From Agapetus fuscipes (Eukaryota > Arthropoda > Insecta > Trichoptera > Glossosomatidae): a DNA stretch of 64,000 nt. The number at the start of each line of letters is the position of its first letter. The first letter of the stretch is position 1. The notes under the pieces were generated by a model. The model ran no database searches, was not told where the DNA came from, and saw nothing but the letters and a program-made list of their open reading frames with translations. The stretch spans positions 12,276,001 through 12,340,000 of the forward strand of contig OX637334.1 of the NCBI GenBank assembly GCA_951799405.1. The letters run 5' to 3'. Below, one piece after another: positions 11,507-22,421 of this stretch. The position numbers and the translations under genes are program-made.

Positions 11507-12559
11507 TTATTTTTTTACCCATTCATTCCTAACTCTATCCCTCAAAGTTTTTTCTGTCATACTTCTCAAATGCTTCATTTCCACCGTACATACTTTACTC
11601 ATTTCGCTATCATTCACTGTCCATGCTTCACTTCCATACATCAAAGTCGGTAACAATATGCCATTGTGTACTGCCATTCTCAGATCCATCGTCAATCGCT
11701 TGTTCTTTGCTATTCTTCCTATTGCACCGACCACTTGCTTTCCCTTGCACACCCTATTCTCAAGTTCTCTTGTCATCTTTCCATTTTTTTCAAACATATT
11801 TCCCAAGTATCTAAATTCATCCACAATTTCAACTTTCGTACCATTCAACATGAACGTGCATTCTTTAGTTTCATCCCTTCTGTCAAAAATCAGTACTTTC
11901 GTCTTACTTGCATTAATTTTCAACTTGCTTGCACACAGAGCATGGTTCAAACTAGAGAGCATTGTCTGGAGTTCCGCTGCTGAATCAGCAATTAATACTG
12001 CGTCATCAGCATAAAGCAGAAATCCGACTTTTCTCTCTCCAATTTGTATGCCATGTCCTTCCAGATTCGCTTGTTTAACACAATGATCCATGATTATATT
12101 GAATAACCATGGGCTCATTATGCAACCCTGTCTCACACCTTTGTACACATTAAAATACTCGCTGTATTCTCCATCCACCCTGACACACGCCCTGCTATTT
12201 ACATAGATGGCGCGTATCGCATTCAAAAGTGCTTTGTTTACACCATACTTCTCTAGCACACACCACATCATACTTCTATCCACCGAGTCGAAGGCTTTCT
12301 CAAGATCTACGAAAGCCGCGTAGACCTTTTTATTTACGGCCAGCTGTTTTTCGACTATCTGTCGAAGCGCGAATATCTGGTCTACGCAACCTCTTTCTGG
12401 CATAAAGCCAGATTGTATATCTGAGACCTTCTCCTGGGTGGATAATCTTACCCTATGGGTAAAAATCTTGCATAGCACTTTACCTGGCACACTAAGAAGT
12501 CTGATCGGTCTGTAGTTACGGCATTCTTTTTTGTCGCCTTTACCTTTGTAAATTGGCAC
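11507..12559 (-). pseudogene. LINE ORF, reverse transcriptase domain (fragment 2)
   Basis: Minus-strand RT with recognisable blocks in order: PIYKGKGDKKECRNYRPIRL (start), ERGCVDQIFALRQ, AAFVDLEKAFDSVDR (first catalytic Asp), GVRQGCIMSPWLFN, FLLYADDAVLIADS (catalytic YADD), LKINASKTKV and YLGNMFEKNGK. The tail LMYGSEAWTV is typical of RTE-like ORFs that end with RWFGHxERM. Downstream (11500 to 11270) the MRWFGHVERMKDDRLTKYVY continuation is present but frame-disrupted and lacks the GRGRPRK segment. All catalytic residues of the RT core are visible, but the gene is broken on both sides. Confidence 0.88.
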
Positions 12560-13395
12560 AATGACCGCTCCCTCCAGTCCGATGGAACCTCCTTGACACT
12601 AACACACAATTCGCAAAGCTCTTTCATCCATTCAATCACACATTCTCCTCCCGCTTTCAACATCTCAGGTCTCACACCATCCACACTTGCAGCTTTCCCA
12701 TTCTTTAATTCCTTTATAACCTTTCTTACTTCTTCTTTCGATATTTTCAAAACATTACCCCCATCATATTCTCCTTTCACAGTTGAATCACATTCATCTT
12801 CACCAAAAACCTCATTAAAATATTCTTTCCATCTCTTTTTTACATCTTCTTTATTCCACAGAATGTCTCCGCTGACATTTTTGATTCCCGGAGTTGTGGA
12901 CTTACAACTTTCGTTGTTTTGTCTCACCCAGCTCCAAAACATCTTTTTATTGTCAAAGAAGTCATTCTGTGCTCTTTTATTCTTTCTATCATTGATCCAT
13001 TTTAAATAACTCTCTTTCTTCTCTTTCACTGCTTGTTTAACCTTATCGTTCCACCATTCATTGCCTTTATTATGCCCAATCGTCACTTTTCCACATACTT
13101 TCTTTGCACTTTCAACCAAACATGTTTTAAATGTTTCCCACATTTTTCCTACACATGCATTCTTCGCCAATTCCTTGCATTCATCCGATTTCAAAATCTG
13201 GCTTACTTCCACTTCAAAATCATTCCTCACACTTTCATCATCTAGTTTTACTACCTTTATTCTTTTCATGTTAATAACTTTCGTGCTTTTCAACATTTTC
13301 ACTTTACCTATCATTACTGTGGCACACAAGAGATGATGGTCTGATCCCACGGATACACCTTGGTAGACTCTGACATTTCTTATGGCACCTCTCAT
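12448..13395 (-). pseudogene. LINE ORF, endonuclease C-terminus to early RT (fragment 1)
   Basis: About 305 readable residues. Near residue 18 is GSDHHLL, the SDH motif that closes the apurinic-like endonuclease domain. A long Lys-rich linker (GNEWWNDKVKQAVKEKKESY) is followed by the first RT block with ELKNGKAASVDGVRPEMLKA and SVKEVPSDWRE. After about base 12560 the frame drifts into meaningless sequence and the proper reading moves to the overlapping frame at 11507-12559. A frameshift therefore inactivates the gene. The N-terminal endonuclease residues are absent because of 5' truncation. Confidence 0.85.
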
Positions 13396-13613
13396 AGAGA
13401 TTTTTTAATAAAATTTCTCGTATTGTTTGTGCATTTGGAAAATGTGTGGCTTGGCATTTTTACGATTTCTCTTTCCAGTTAGGAAACACACCTGTTAATA
13501 GTTGGAAGGTTACCGATATACTGAATTCGGATTTTTGTATGATGAGTGGGGTAGCGCATTTCTAATTCACAAAGGATTGCTTTCTCAGCCTATCCAGTCC
13601 TTATAAATACATG

Positions 13614-14241
13614 TTTGAATCACAATATTTTTTTTCAAAATTAGGTTCAAAAATTAAAAATATTAGTTATTTTACAAACTAAAATTAACAAATTTTCCGT
13701 TTAGAATCATTTAGTTGCTATAGATATGTTGCCATAAAAGAACAAATGGTATCTACAAAAAAAAAAAAACAATATTTATGACAAAAATCGCGAAAGTTCG
13801 ATGTTATCGCGATGTTAGCATGGCGCAAATTTCAGATTTTCGTACAATATTTTTAAGTAAATGAAAAGGGCTAGATAGCCCTTTTCGGGCTAAATCATTA
13901 AACTACGAGTTCACCTACAGTAAAAAGTGCTAGATCTAGCCCCAAAAGGGCTAAGGTGGAAACACTGAACCGCGATGAAACCGCGTTAAGCGGTGGGACC
14001 GCTCGAAGACGTGTTAAGTTCATTATCAAAATTAACGCCGTCGAGATAGCTTGTTCTGTCTATTTTTACTACCGAAAAACACAAAAGAAAAAGAAAAAAT
14101 ACTGGATTCATCCTTTACTGGAAACCCCTAACGAAATTGGTCAGATCGCAAGTTGTTTTGATGTTTTTGTAACTAAAATGTTTGAATAAAATTTAAATTG
14201 CCATGTGGGAACATAATTAAATAAAAAAATAGTAAACTAAA
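13614..14241. other. No gene recognised; short palindromic GGGCTAGATAGCCC patch
   Basis: AT-rich DNA. At 13865-13955 AAAGGGCTAGATAGCCCTTTT and GTGCTAGATCTAGCCCC form small hairpins related to the motif near 1805. Nothing coding is supported. Confidence 0.4.
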
Positions 14242-14490
14242 TCGCACGCTTAATAATAAAGAACAATAACTCAAAATTTGGGAAAATTGAGATTTTGTAA
14301 TAAAACGCAGTAACAATGCGAGAAGAATAAGTAGAATGCTACAGCCGTTCAATTTGGACGAATATGACCAAGATAAAACATCAGTCGCCTTTTTCATTTC
14401 ATACAAGTTGTACTGGTTGTCTGAACTTCAAACGTGATTTCCCAACATTCTTATTTTTTGAGTTATTGCTCTTTATTATTAAGCGTGCGA
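14242..14490. mobile_element. MITE family TCGCACGCTTAAT, copy 1
   Basis: 249 bp with terminal inverted repeats TCGCACGCTTAATAATAAAG and its complement ending TTATTAAGCGTGCGA. The inner part is shared with copies at 33942-34178 and 58768-59016 (ACAAGTTGTACTGGTTGTCT). It has no coding capacity. Confidence 0.85.
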
Positions 14491-14548
14491 TATGTAATTA
14501 TAACTGAGAATTATTATCATTAAAAAGATTCAGATAATCAGAATGTTG

Positions 14549-14737
14549 AACCGCTAGTGCGTATAGACATGATGGCGGCCAGCCGCGATGCGAGCCGCAG
14601 CTCTCCATTTAACCGCGCGCCGTGGCTCAAATTCATGGCGGTTCTAGTGCGTACGATCACCAGCAGTTGCATACTAAATTGAAAAAGCGGCAGGCCGCGC
14701 AGCTACCCGCCTAGGCAGCTAACCGCTAGTGCGTAAG
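14549..14737. repeat. GC-rich element with CCGCTAGTGCGTA motifs
   Basis: CCGCTAGTGCGTA occurs at the left (14551) and right (about 14722) edges and as TTCTAGTGCGTAC in the middle (about 14643), around GC-rich GCGGCCAGCCGCGATGC DNA. The style matches the MITE at 6376-6734. It probably represents a small, rearranged DNA element. Confidence 0.45.
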
Positions 14738-14992
14738 GGGGCTAACTTAGCCCGGCTAAGGGAGATCGCTGTTATGACTTTGCAGCCGCCAAACTCCTAA
14801 AATCAATGAGTATTATATATTATGTTTCTCTTCAATAAAATACTTCTTACATTGTGTATAGTAGTTCAGTTAAAATCACTTATAACTATGAAAAGTGGCA
14901 TTTTACAATACCGTGATGATTCGCAATCCATGTTCAGTTAAATTGTGTCGATCCCTAGTCCTTTTGTTGTAAGTTTTATGTTATTGTTGTAG

Positions 14993-15146
14993 ATCTCAGA
15001 TGAACATCCCTGGCATGTACTCCATGTCTGGAGCAGGAGGAGGTCTCCAGCACTCCAAGTCCTCGGGCAGTATCCTGCATGCAGGCACCCTGTACCCGCC
15101 CCCGCGCTCTGGGGTCCACCTGCAGCACCAGCCTCTCATGCTGCAT
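14993..15146 (+). CDS. CTIF-like MIF4G protein, internal coding exon 1 of 5 seen
   Basis: The acceptor TTATTGTTGTAG precedes 14993 and the donor CAT|GTGAGTAG follows 15146. The exon begins with one base that completes an upstream codon, so at least one earlier exon lies outside the window. It encodes SQMNIPGMYSMSGAGGGLQH, then SKSSGSILHAGTLYPPPRSG and HLQHQPLMLH: a Ser/Gly/Pro-rich, low-complexity linker without a fold. It ends in phase 0, matching the next exon at 34360, 19.2 kb downstream. Assignment to the gene rests on phase, strand, splice signals and matching composition, not on a domain. The role is inferred from the C-terminal exons: a MIF4G protein that helps recruit ribosomes to capped mRNA. 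Confidence 0.7.
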
Positions 15147-15165
15147 GTGAGTAGATGATCTTATA

Positions 15166-15201
15166 GAGCAGGAGGAGGTCTCCAGCACTCCAAGTCCTCG
15201 G
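15166..15201 (+). repeat. 36-bp exact duplicate of exon sequence in the following intron
   Basis: The string starting GAGCAGGAGGAGGTCTCCAG at 15031-15066 (exon) is repeated exactly at 15166-15201, 20 bp past the donor site. No splice site accompanies it, so it is unlikely to be an exon. It looks like a recent local slippage or conversion event. Confidence 0.9.
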
Positions 15202-15348
15202 ATAGGCTCATGGTACCAGCATAATGCTCAGGCCTCACAGAAAACGAGAACCTTCTTCAAGATATATATTGGCGAAAGGCTGACCCCCACACCTATAACT
15301 AGGCTCCTTTTGTCAAATGGGACCCTTTCAAAGACCACAAAACATGAG

Positions 15349-15487
15349 ATCTATAATCTAAGTTGCAAGGATATATTCATTCAAAGCTCTCAGATGTATG
15401 CCCACAAACAACACGTGTAGTTCGCGCTTACAAATGCTGATTGTGTACTTACAAATAAAATCCAAACCTCAAATGAACATAAGCTTT
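15349..15487 (-). repeat. SINE-like ~240-bp repeat, truncated copy
   Basis: It has the 3' half of the window's commonest repeat: ATCTAAGTTGCAAGGATAT, GCCCACAAAC, GTTCGCGCTTACAAATGC and CTCAAATGAACATAAGC. See the full copy at 23908-24150. Confidence 0.8.
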
Positions 15488-15671
15488 AATGATCGTTGAC
15501 TATTTTATGGTTAAAATTTATATTACTCTTGGAAGTTACACACCCTTCTGGCATTCAATTACTTCAAAATAAATAGTATTTTGTTCAAATCTATTCTTAA
15601 AAAGTGTATACAAATCTAAAATAATCAATGTATTAAAGATTTTAGATTATGATTACGGTCGTCGTTAGACA

Positions 15672-16260
15672 TTTTATGGAATGAAAAAAAAGGATTTTAC
15701 TGACCGTGCAAAAGAGAAGAACGATTTTCTCTACGTTTCGTCGGAGTCATATCCGACGTCCTCAGGAGACGTGTGTCTTCTACAAAGAAGAACGACGAAC
15801 TGTTGAATTATTGTTGTTTGAGCGAGGCCGAAGGTTGTAGGTGCTTTTATTAACCGAAGAAAGATTTCTCATCCCTCGACTTGTGAAGGAAGCAATCGAA
15901 ATACACAGACACCCCAACTTCAACAGAGATGACACCTAGAAACTTTCCAGTGTATGGAGGCCAGTACTAACTTCTATGATCCACCCTTTCATTAATTGGA
16001 CGATTTCACAGGAAGACATAATATTGTCCTTCTGTACAAGTGGTGCTATTGTGACATCTATGGATGCATCACCAAAGGGCAATAAAAGTACCTACAACCT
16101 TCGGCCTCGATCAAACAACAATAATTCAACAGTTTGTGCTTCTTTTTTGTAGAAGACACACGTCTCCTGAGGACGTTGGATATGACTCCTACGGAACATA
16201 GAGAAAATCGTTCTTCTCTTTTGCACGGTCAGTAAAATCCGTTTTTTTCATTCCATAAAA
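15672..16260 (+). mobile_element. Fold-back element with Penelope-like coding remnant
   Basis: The 180-bp arms are near-perfect inverted repeats (15672-15851 and 16081-16260), starting TTTTATGGAATG and ending CATTCCATAAAA. The centre encodes, on +, RFLIPRLVKEAIEIHRHPNF followed by NRDDT, a stop, then KLSSVWRPVL. This resembles the segment near the C-terminal end of Penelope-like element ORFs (RxVKEAxEIxxxPNNFNRxDG..LSxxWxPV). Inverted pLTR-like arms flanking the ORF end fit that class. Each arm holds CTGAGGA..GTCGG..CCGAC-GAAAC (minus strand in the left arm), close to a hammerhead-ribozyme core but with a non-canonical C at the first stem II position; the right arm has substitutions. Confidence 0.6.
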
Positions 16261-16329
16261 GTATCAATGCATGTTTAACCCTTTACAGCTCAATTTTTCA
16301 AAAACCAAAAAAAAAATTCAGTGTATAGG

Positions 16330-18155
16330 ACAAATGATATTGACTCTGGGAAAAATAATAAAAATAAATTGTACAGTGGCTGCACATGACTTTATAGCAT
16401 TAAATACGGTCATGTTTAGGTCATAGTCAATTTTCATAACAAAACATTTAGTTGTGTGTAAGTAATGAAGCTAATCTTTTGAAGTAATATTTATTTTGCA
16501 GTATTATCATTGATCCCGTTTGTATCAAAACTAACACTTTGTTTGGTGGGTATACTTTTCATTAATATTTTGGAAAGTTATGATTGATTATTATGTGTAC
16601 TTACTAAATTTTAAGACTCGCAGCCTAGTATTTTAAATTAGGCATTTTAGTACCAAGAATATTACAATAATTTTTTGTACGGAAATTTGTCACTTTGTAT
16701 GGTGGCTATACTATATAATATTTTTTTGAAAAAAGTAATGATTAATGTATGTAGGTATATATAAGAGCTTTTCAATTGGGAAACATTATTTTTTGCTTAA
16801 CCCTTTCTCTGCCGAGAAATTTTAAAATTTTTTTTTCTTTTGTATGGCAGCCCCCAAAACAAAGAAAATTATGAGGCAACGGTTATTGTTGTTACATAGC
16901 ACTAGTATAATAACGATTACTTAAAAAAAAATTAAAGAAAATCGTAGAAGCCATTTTTGAAAAAATCTCATTTGAAACTTTCAGCTGTTCGGAAGCCATC
17001 TTGAATTTTCTAAAATTTGAAAAATGTTTCATAATGAATTATAGTGATAAGAGAGTTCTTTCTCTTAAAGTTAAAAAATATAAAAGTTTTTTGCTTTCTG
17101 ATGGGTTTTTGTAGCCTTTTAATTTCAATTTTTGATATCACGTAAACGGCCCTTTATATTATTTTTTTCTAAATTTTTATTTAATTTTTTTATAGAATTT
17201 TATAGTATGTATAATATTTTGGAACATTATTTTTTTGTCAACGCTTTCACTTATGAGAAAATCACAATTGTTTATTTTTTTCATATGGCAACTCATAGAC
17301 GCCGATTAGCAAGAATGTTGCCATAACTAAATTTAAAAAGAATGTATCAAGAAATTTGCAAACTGAAAATTTAAAAAAAATCGTCGGAGCCGTTTTTGAG
17401 AAAATCGCATTTGAAATTTTCAGCTCTTCGGAAGCCATCTTGAATTCTCCAAATAGTAAAAAAAAAAAAATGCAAATAAGTATCCAAAATTTTCTTTCTT
17501 GTGAACTTAAAACAAGTTTTAAAAAATCGTGTTTTTATGTGCCTTTTTAATATTTACGATAAAAATTTTGAGATCGTGTAAACGGTACTTTAAATCTTTT
17601 TTTTTTAAAAGTGTTGTTTGGTTTTTTGTAGAAATTTATATTGCGCGTAATATTGTAGAACATTATTTTTTAGTCAACTCAGCCATTTCCAAGAAAATCC
17701 CAATCGTTTTTTTCTTTCATACGGCAACCCATAGACGCAGATTGGCAAGAGTGTTGCCATAACTAATTTTCTTAGTGGCAATTTAAGCAACGACCACACT
17801 GAAATTTTAAAGAAAATCGTTACAGCCGTTTTTGCGAAAAGTGCAATTTTATGTTTTTTTTGTATGGCAGCCATCTTGAATTTTCAGGTAGCAGCCATGC
17901 CAGTCGGCCCATCAAAATCTGTAGGGGTCAATTCTCTAAATCCAAAAATTGGTGTCTCTGCGATTAGTAGTTCCGGCTGGGACATACATACATCCATACG
18001 GACGGACGGACGGACGGACAGGTTCGACAAATTGTATTTTTTGCATGTCCTGGTGCAGGACAACTCATTTCCGTTGAAACCTCATTTTTGTTTTTTCGGA
18101 CGAATACAATACTTTATAACAGTTCCTTCGGACTGCTATAAAGTAAAAAATTTTT
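16330..18155. mobile_element. Long AT-rich non-coding element with terminal hairpins, copy A
   Basis: It is the reverse complement of copy B (39957-42045). Internally it repeats a ~400-bp unit: AAAATCGTCGGAGCCGTTTTTGAG, GGAAGCCATCTTGAATT, CGTGTAAACGG and CATAGACGCAGATTGGCAAG recur near 16940-17320, 17370-17765 and 17815-17890. The right end carries a (GACG)n run (about 18000), the hairpin GTCCTGGTGCAGGAC and the hairpin ACTTTATAACAGT..TCC/GGACTGCTATAAAGT. There is no convincing gene. A frame at 17864 (MAAILNFQVAAMPVG) is also present in copy B but not preserved in copy C. Confidence 0.7.
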
Positions 18156-18310
18156 TTTGGTAATTGCAGATTTATTTGAAAAAATTGTTGTGTTGCAGAT
18201 CTGCAACATTATGTCAAGAGGTAATAATGTACATTTCATAATTGAACTGAAAGCTTTTGACTCACATGAAAGTCTTTGAAGCAATTATTTGCTTTTTTGT
18301 CGCAAAAAAA

Positions 18311-18625
18311 AATGCAACTAAGCAACACATATAGCGTAACTCCTTGCCTGAGTTTTTCCCGAATGGGTCACATGTGGTGGTTCGGGACCTATTTCTTTTT
18401 ACGGGTAAGGGGGCCGGCCTTACACCAAACTCTACAGTTGAAGTGGGGGTTTCTCAGCTCCCGAGGGAGCTGGTTCTCATTTCTTGTGAAGGCTGAGTTA
18501 ACCTGGCCGGTAATTTGGGGTTGAAATAAACACCAAAACGGGAAATCATTTCTGACACCCTCGGTATGGATCGAACCCTTGCTCTCAGAATGCAAGCATT
18601 CTACCAACTGAGCTATCGGCCGGAC
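18311..18625 (-). mobile_element. tRNA-derived SINE, full-length copy
   Basis: Read on the minus strand it starts GTCCGGCCGATAGCTCAGTT (pol III A box TAGCTCAGTTGG) and has the B box GGGTTCGATCC. A body AGAAATGATTTCCCGTTT, GTTTATTTCAACCCC and CCTCGGGAGCTGAGAAACCC is followed by GTGTTGCTTAGTTGCA and a short A/T tail. The same family is at 52623-52850, 60802-61146 and, in part, 46000-46140 and 46675-46856. Confidence 0.85.
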
Positions 18626-18785
18626 TTTTTACGAGCTCAGTCGTCGCTACAAAGTGCCAATTCTCAAGCAAGACCCAGTTGCTGTAAGGCTGGATAGACC
18701 TTTGGTGACCAGTCATTGGTAAAGGCTTTTGAATTTTTCAACCCAGCGGAGAGCAAATTTGAAAATATAAATGGTATATTTTTTA

Positions 18786-18862
18786 TGCTCCGCCGGGATT
18801 CGAACCCACAACCCTCCATTCAGAGTCCAAGGTGTTACCACTGGACTATGCTTTATCGCACT
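18786..18862 (-). other. Degenerate tRNA-like sequence (Gln-CTG type) or SINE head
   Basis: The minus strand reads TAGTCCAGTGGTAACACC (D-arm like), GACTCTGAAT (a Gln CTG anticodon-loop context) and GGGTTCGAATCC (T-loop/B box). The acceptor and anticodon stems do not pair properly, so it is not a working tRNA gene. It is most likely a second tRNA-derived SINE or a tRNA pseudogene. Confidence 0.5.
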
Positions 18863-19688
18863 ATTCACACATTGTGAAAATAAATCCCTTGTATTCTGGA
18901 TATTTGCATCTCATTCTCTTGTTTTTCAAATCTGAAGGCAGACCTAAATCCCTTAAATACTTCAATTGGTCGTCATATTATCAGCTTTTCAAATCAATTT
19001 CCTTTCTTCCTACTGATGATTTAGTTTGGAAGAAGATGAGGGGAGACCAGATGTTGTTGGCAGTGATGAAGTCTACCAAATAGACTCGTTTTCGCTGAGA
19101 TCATGCAATGTTTCTTCATTGTCAATGGTTTCCAAATGAAAATCGGAATTTTAAAATCATCATCTTTTGATAAATCCCTCTCATCTTCACTTTCTCAAGG
19201 CTATTCATCCACCATAGTCTGCAGTTCATCAGCCATTAGCATTCGTCGGTTATCCATTATAGGGCACACCTTAGCGCAGTGTAGCAGAAATGCAACATAC
19301 AAATATTCACATGTAAATGCTTTATATTATAAGTTTTTATCATCTTTAAGCGCTTTATATGATAAATAAAAAGAAGAGCTAAACTTTAAGAAAATATTTT
19401 TTTCTCTCTAAGTAATATACCAGAATTAGTGATAAAAAAAATTTCTAAAAATGTCAAAATCACAAATTTTTTAACTGTCAGAATTTTTCCCTCTAAAATA
19501 CAAAATGTCAAGATTTTTCCATTTTTTGGCAAGTTTTGATAGCAATTAGTAATGTACACACATGAAGTATCATTTATTTTTAAAAAAAACCCATGGATGT
19601 CGCTGCATTAAATTTTTATTCAATATTTAGTTGAGTGTTGCATTATTGCGACACCAAGCTGTAAAGGGTTAAATTTAATAGGCTATTG
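18863..19688. other. No gene recognised
   Basis: AT-rich DNA with no splice-bounded coding frame. The end (19670-19690) repeats the 'cctttacagctc' phrase seen at about 16283, so 16280-19670 may be one insertion; this is not certain. Confidence 0.3.
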
Positions 19689-21840
19689 TCATGGAGTTAT
19701 ATTAAATGGAGGGGCTATTAATTTGATTTTAGTTCTACAACAGGTGATCCAAACAAAGGTTTGAAAATATCTGATACTTTTCATAATGCTTCTGTTACAA
19801 AAACGTAAATATTTTAGGTACCTAATATTGCATAATTACTTGTTGAAATTATTTAAATTAAACTATTTTAATTTTATGTTTGTTCAATGATGTAAGGAGT
19901 AATATCTGTAGAATGCAAAGAAAAATATGTATTCTTTTAAATCCCATTTTATTGAAATATAAAGGGATAAATGAAACAAATATTGAATGGTAGAAATACA
20001 CAAAGACAAGAGTTAATAACAAATAAAAGTGAACAGGTTAAGGAAAATATTTCTTTTTAAATTTGTTGTCTTGCTGTTCTTATAACTTTTATCCACTTTT
20101 CCTGGAAAATCAACTGTATTCGGGAATTTAAAAATTGAAATCAGGAATTATAAGCATTTTTCAAAAATCAAAAATTACAAAATCCATACTATACCATACC
20201 ATAAAATATCACATGAGAGAAAATTGAACTATAAATATTCACGAATAAAAAATACTTATATTCTAGGTTATATTATCGTTTCATTGAAATCGACAGTTTT
20301 ATAAGCTGATAGCAATTTATGATTGTTGCCATCGATATATAGAACTGGATGGGCTGAGAAATCAATACTTTGAGAATTAGAAATGCGCTACCCCACTCAT
20401 CATACAAAAATCCAAATTCAGTCTTTCGGTAACCTTCCAACTGTCAACAGGTGTGTTACCTAATTGGAAAAAAATTCCATACAAATGCCAAACTGGGTAT
20501 TTTCTAAACGTGCCTGCAAAAGAGACGCAATGTGTTAAAGAACATGGAATAATATTTCACTTTAATCACTATTCTTTATGATTACATTGATAAAATTTAT
20601 TTTTCGTTTGTCGAAATATTTTGTTCGCGAAAGTGACAGCCATTTCTAGAACTAGTGATGTTCAAATATATAGGTATTTGCTTCTTCAAGTATGTAACTT
20701 CTATGCTCGCGATAATAGATACTTGTGAAAATCATCCCGTACACAATGCGGTAGGAACATTTTTGAATTCCGAATTTATCAGATATTTTCATACATTCAA
20801 CAACACTAGTAACAAAGTTCCGTTGCCATGGTGATTTATGGTTTCCATGGTGATATGTAAATAGATTGAAGACGGAGTAGAGACACGTTGCTTACCTATA
20901 TAGAAAATAACAAAAGCATTTCATGTGACGTGAGCGAGACAACACTATTAACAATGTATGGTGTTAAAGACGTTGCATCATGTCGATTGGTACTAAATCA
21001 CATTCACAGCCCCTCCATATATATACCTCCATGATTGTTGCACTAAAAACAAAGAGGATCATGTGCAGATACATAGGTTTTTATTGATATCACTGCTTTT
21101 GATATTTTATGTAAATTGACTAAACGTACAACCACATTTCATTTCTTAAGTAATGCAAATAAATCAAATTTATACCATATTTTTGAAATACAGACCACTT
21201 CAAATACACACATTTCACAGAATGTGTGACGGTATCAGATACTATATTTTATCATCAGCACATCTCTATCAATGAAAATGGCCGACTGTTTGACAGCGCA
21301 ACTATTGTATTGTGGCTTTAGATATCGGCAGATAAAAAAGCGATTGAATTTGCTTAAATATTAATATAAACTGGTACTTACGAGTGAAATGTTACTCCAG
21401 ATTTTTTATAACAATTTCTCGTATTGTTTGTCCATTTGGAAAATGCGCAACTTGGCATTTTTACGATTTTTCTTTCCAATTTGTAAACACACCTGTTGAC
21501 AGAAGTGGAAGGTGACCGATTGACTGAATTCGGATTTTTGTATGATGAGTGGGGTAGCGCATTTCTAATTGCAATGCTTACAGGAAAACGCGCGTCCCTG
21601 CAAGGCCTCCCGCCAACCGTCACCTCTTTTGAGGTTAGGATTCCGACAACTGACAATTGGGGCTCCTTTGAGGTTAGGATTTGAGGTTAGGCTGCGCGCT
21701 TTTTCCACATGCCCGGCTAGAAAAAAGAGACTCCTCAGGGTGGTGTTCGTGGCCCAACACCTTGCTCGCTTTCCACTGATGCTAAAGAGGTTCAAAATAT
21801 AGGTTATGGCAAGTAAAAACAATGTAAAGGAAAGAGGTGG

Positions 21841-21846
21841 TTTATT
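21841..21846 (-). terminator. Polyadenylation signal of the solo LTR
   Basis: AATAAA on the minus strand, in the 3' third of the LTR. Confidence 0.5.
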
Positions 21847-22413
21847 GTAAATTATAACAGACAATTAAGATTATCACCACGCTAAAACTGCAAGACTGGC
21901 TGGTAAATCTAATTTAAGTTAGTGAATGAATTAAAGGAAGGGATACGCTCACGGTGACGGAAAAAGTCCTGATGCTTGGAGGCTGGTAGAGTCGACGTTC
22001 GGTGCGCCGGCCTCTAGGCACGGCGGCGCTTTTGGCGGGATTAGGTCGGGTGCTCCGCACTCCGGAGGAATTTCGGCACGGGGCTCAGCCCTGCAGATAG
22101 CCAGCGACCAGACGGGTGCTCTCGGCTGGACGGGGCAGGTGCTCCGCCCTCCTGAGAAAATTCGGGCACGGGGCTCCGGTTATAGAGCAGCACAAAGCAA
22201 GTAGCCAAGCGGGCGCTTGCGGCGGGTAGAGAGCAGGGGCTCCACCCTTTAGAGGAATCCGCCACGGGGGACCCAGGCGCGGCCAGGGGCTGTTGGTGCA
22301 GGAAATAACGGCGACTCAGGCCTCCCAAGAAGGATCTTTTTTGGCCACGCCTGGTCTGTGCTGCTGGTCCAGGCTTCCAAGAGATTGTGTACCTGAACGT
22401 AGGGTGTTGGCAG

Positions 22414-22421
22414 CTTTTATA
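22414..22421 (-). promoter_or_regulatory. TATA box of the solo LTR
   Basis: TATAAAAG on the minus strand inside the LTR, upstream of the AATAAA signal. Position and orientation agree with an LTR transcribed on the minus strand. Confidence 0.5.

Larger units (their letters stand above)
11193..13397 (-). mobile_element. 5'-truncated RTE-like LINE with (TTACAG)n tail
   Basis: Copy B (21386-21410) shows the uninterrupted sequence, GTTACTC-CAGATTTTTTATAA. In copy A the LINE interrupts the same position, which fixes the insertion ends at about 11193 and 13397. It runs on the minus strand. The 3' end is the conserved GCAGAGGCTCTGGCCACCCC block followed by TTACAG repeats, the short-repeat tail usual for RTE-type LINEs. 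The 5' end is truncated within the endonuclease. Confidence 0.85.
10480..13613. mobile_element. Long non-coding repeat element, copy A (split by a LINE)
   Basis: The segments 10480-11192 and 13398-13613 align in order with copy B at 19689-22691. Examples are ATGGAGTTCTATTAAATGGA (10481), GGAGTAATATCTATAGAAG (10854), GAAATACAGACCACTTCAAA (10970) and TGATGAGTGGGGTAGCGCAT (13540). It has no coding potential of its own. It lacks the block equivalent to about 19990-21180 of copy B. The only gene-like content is the inserted RTE-like LINE at 11193-13397. Confidence 0.75.

Noticed and set aside
11227..13336. Plus-strand ORFs of 60-204 codons rich in Phe, Ser and His
   Set aside because: They are antisense shadows of the LINE reverse transcriptase on the minus strand.
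18786..18862. Functional tRNA-Gln gene
   Set aside because: The T-loop and anticodon context are present, but acceptor and anticodon stems do not pair.
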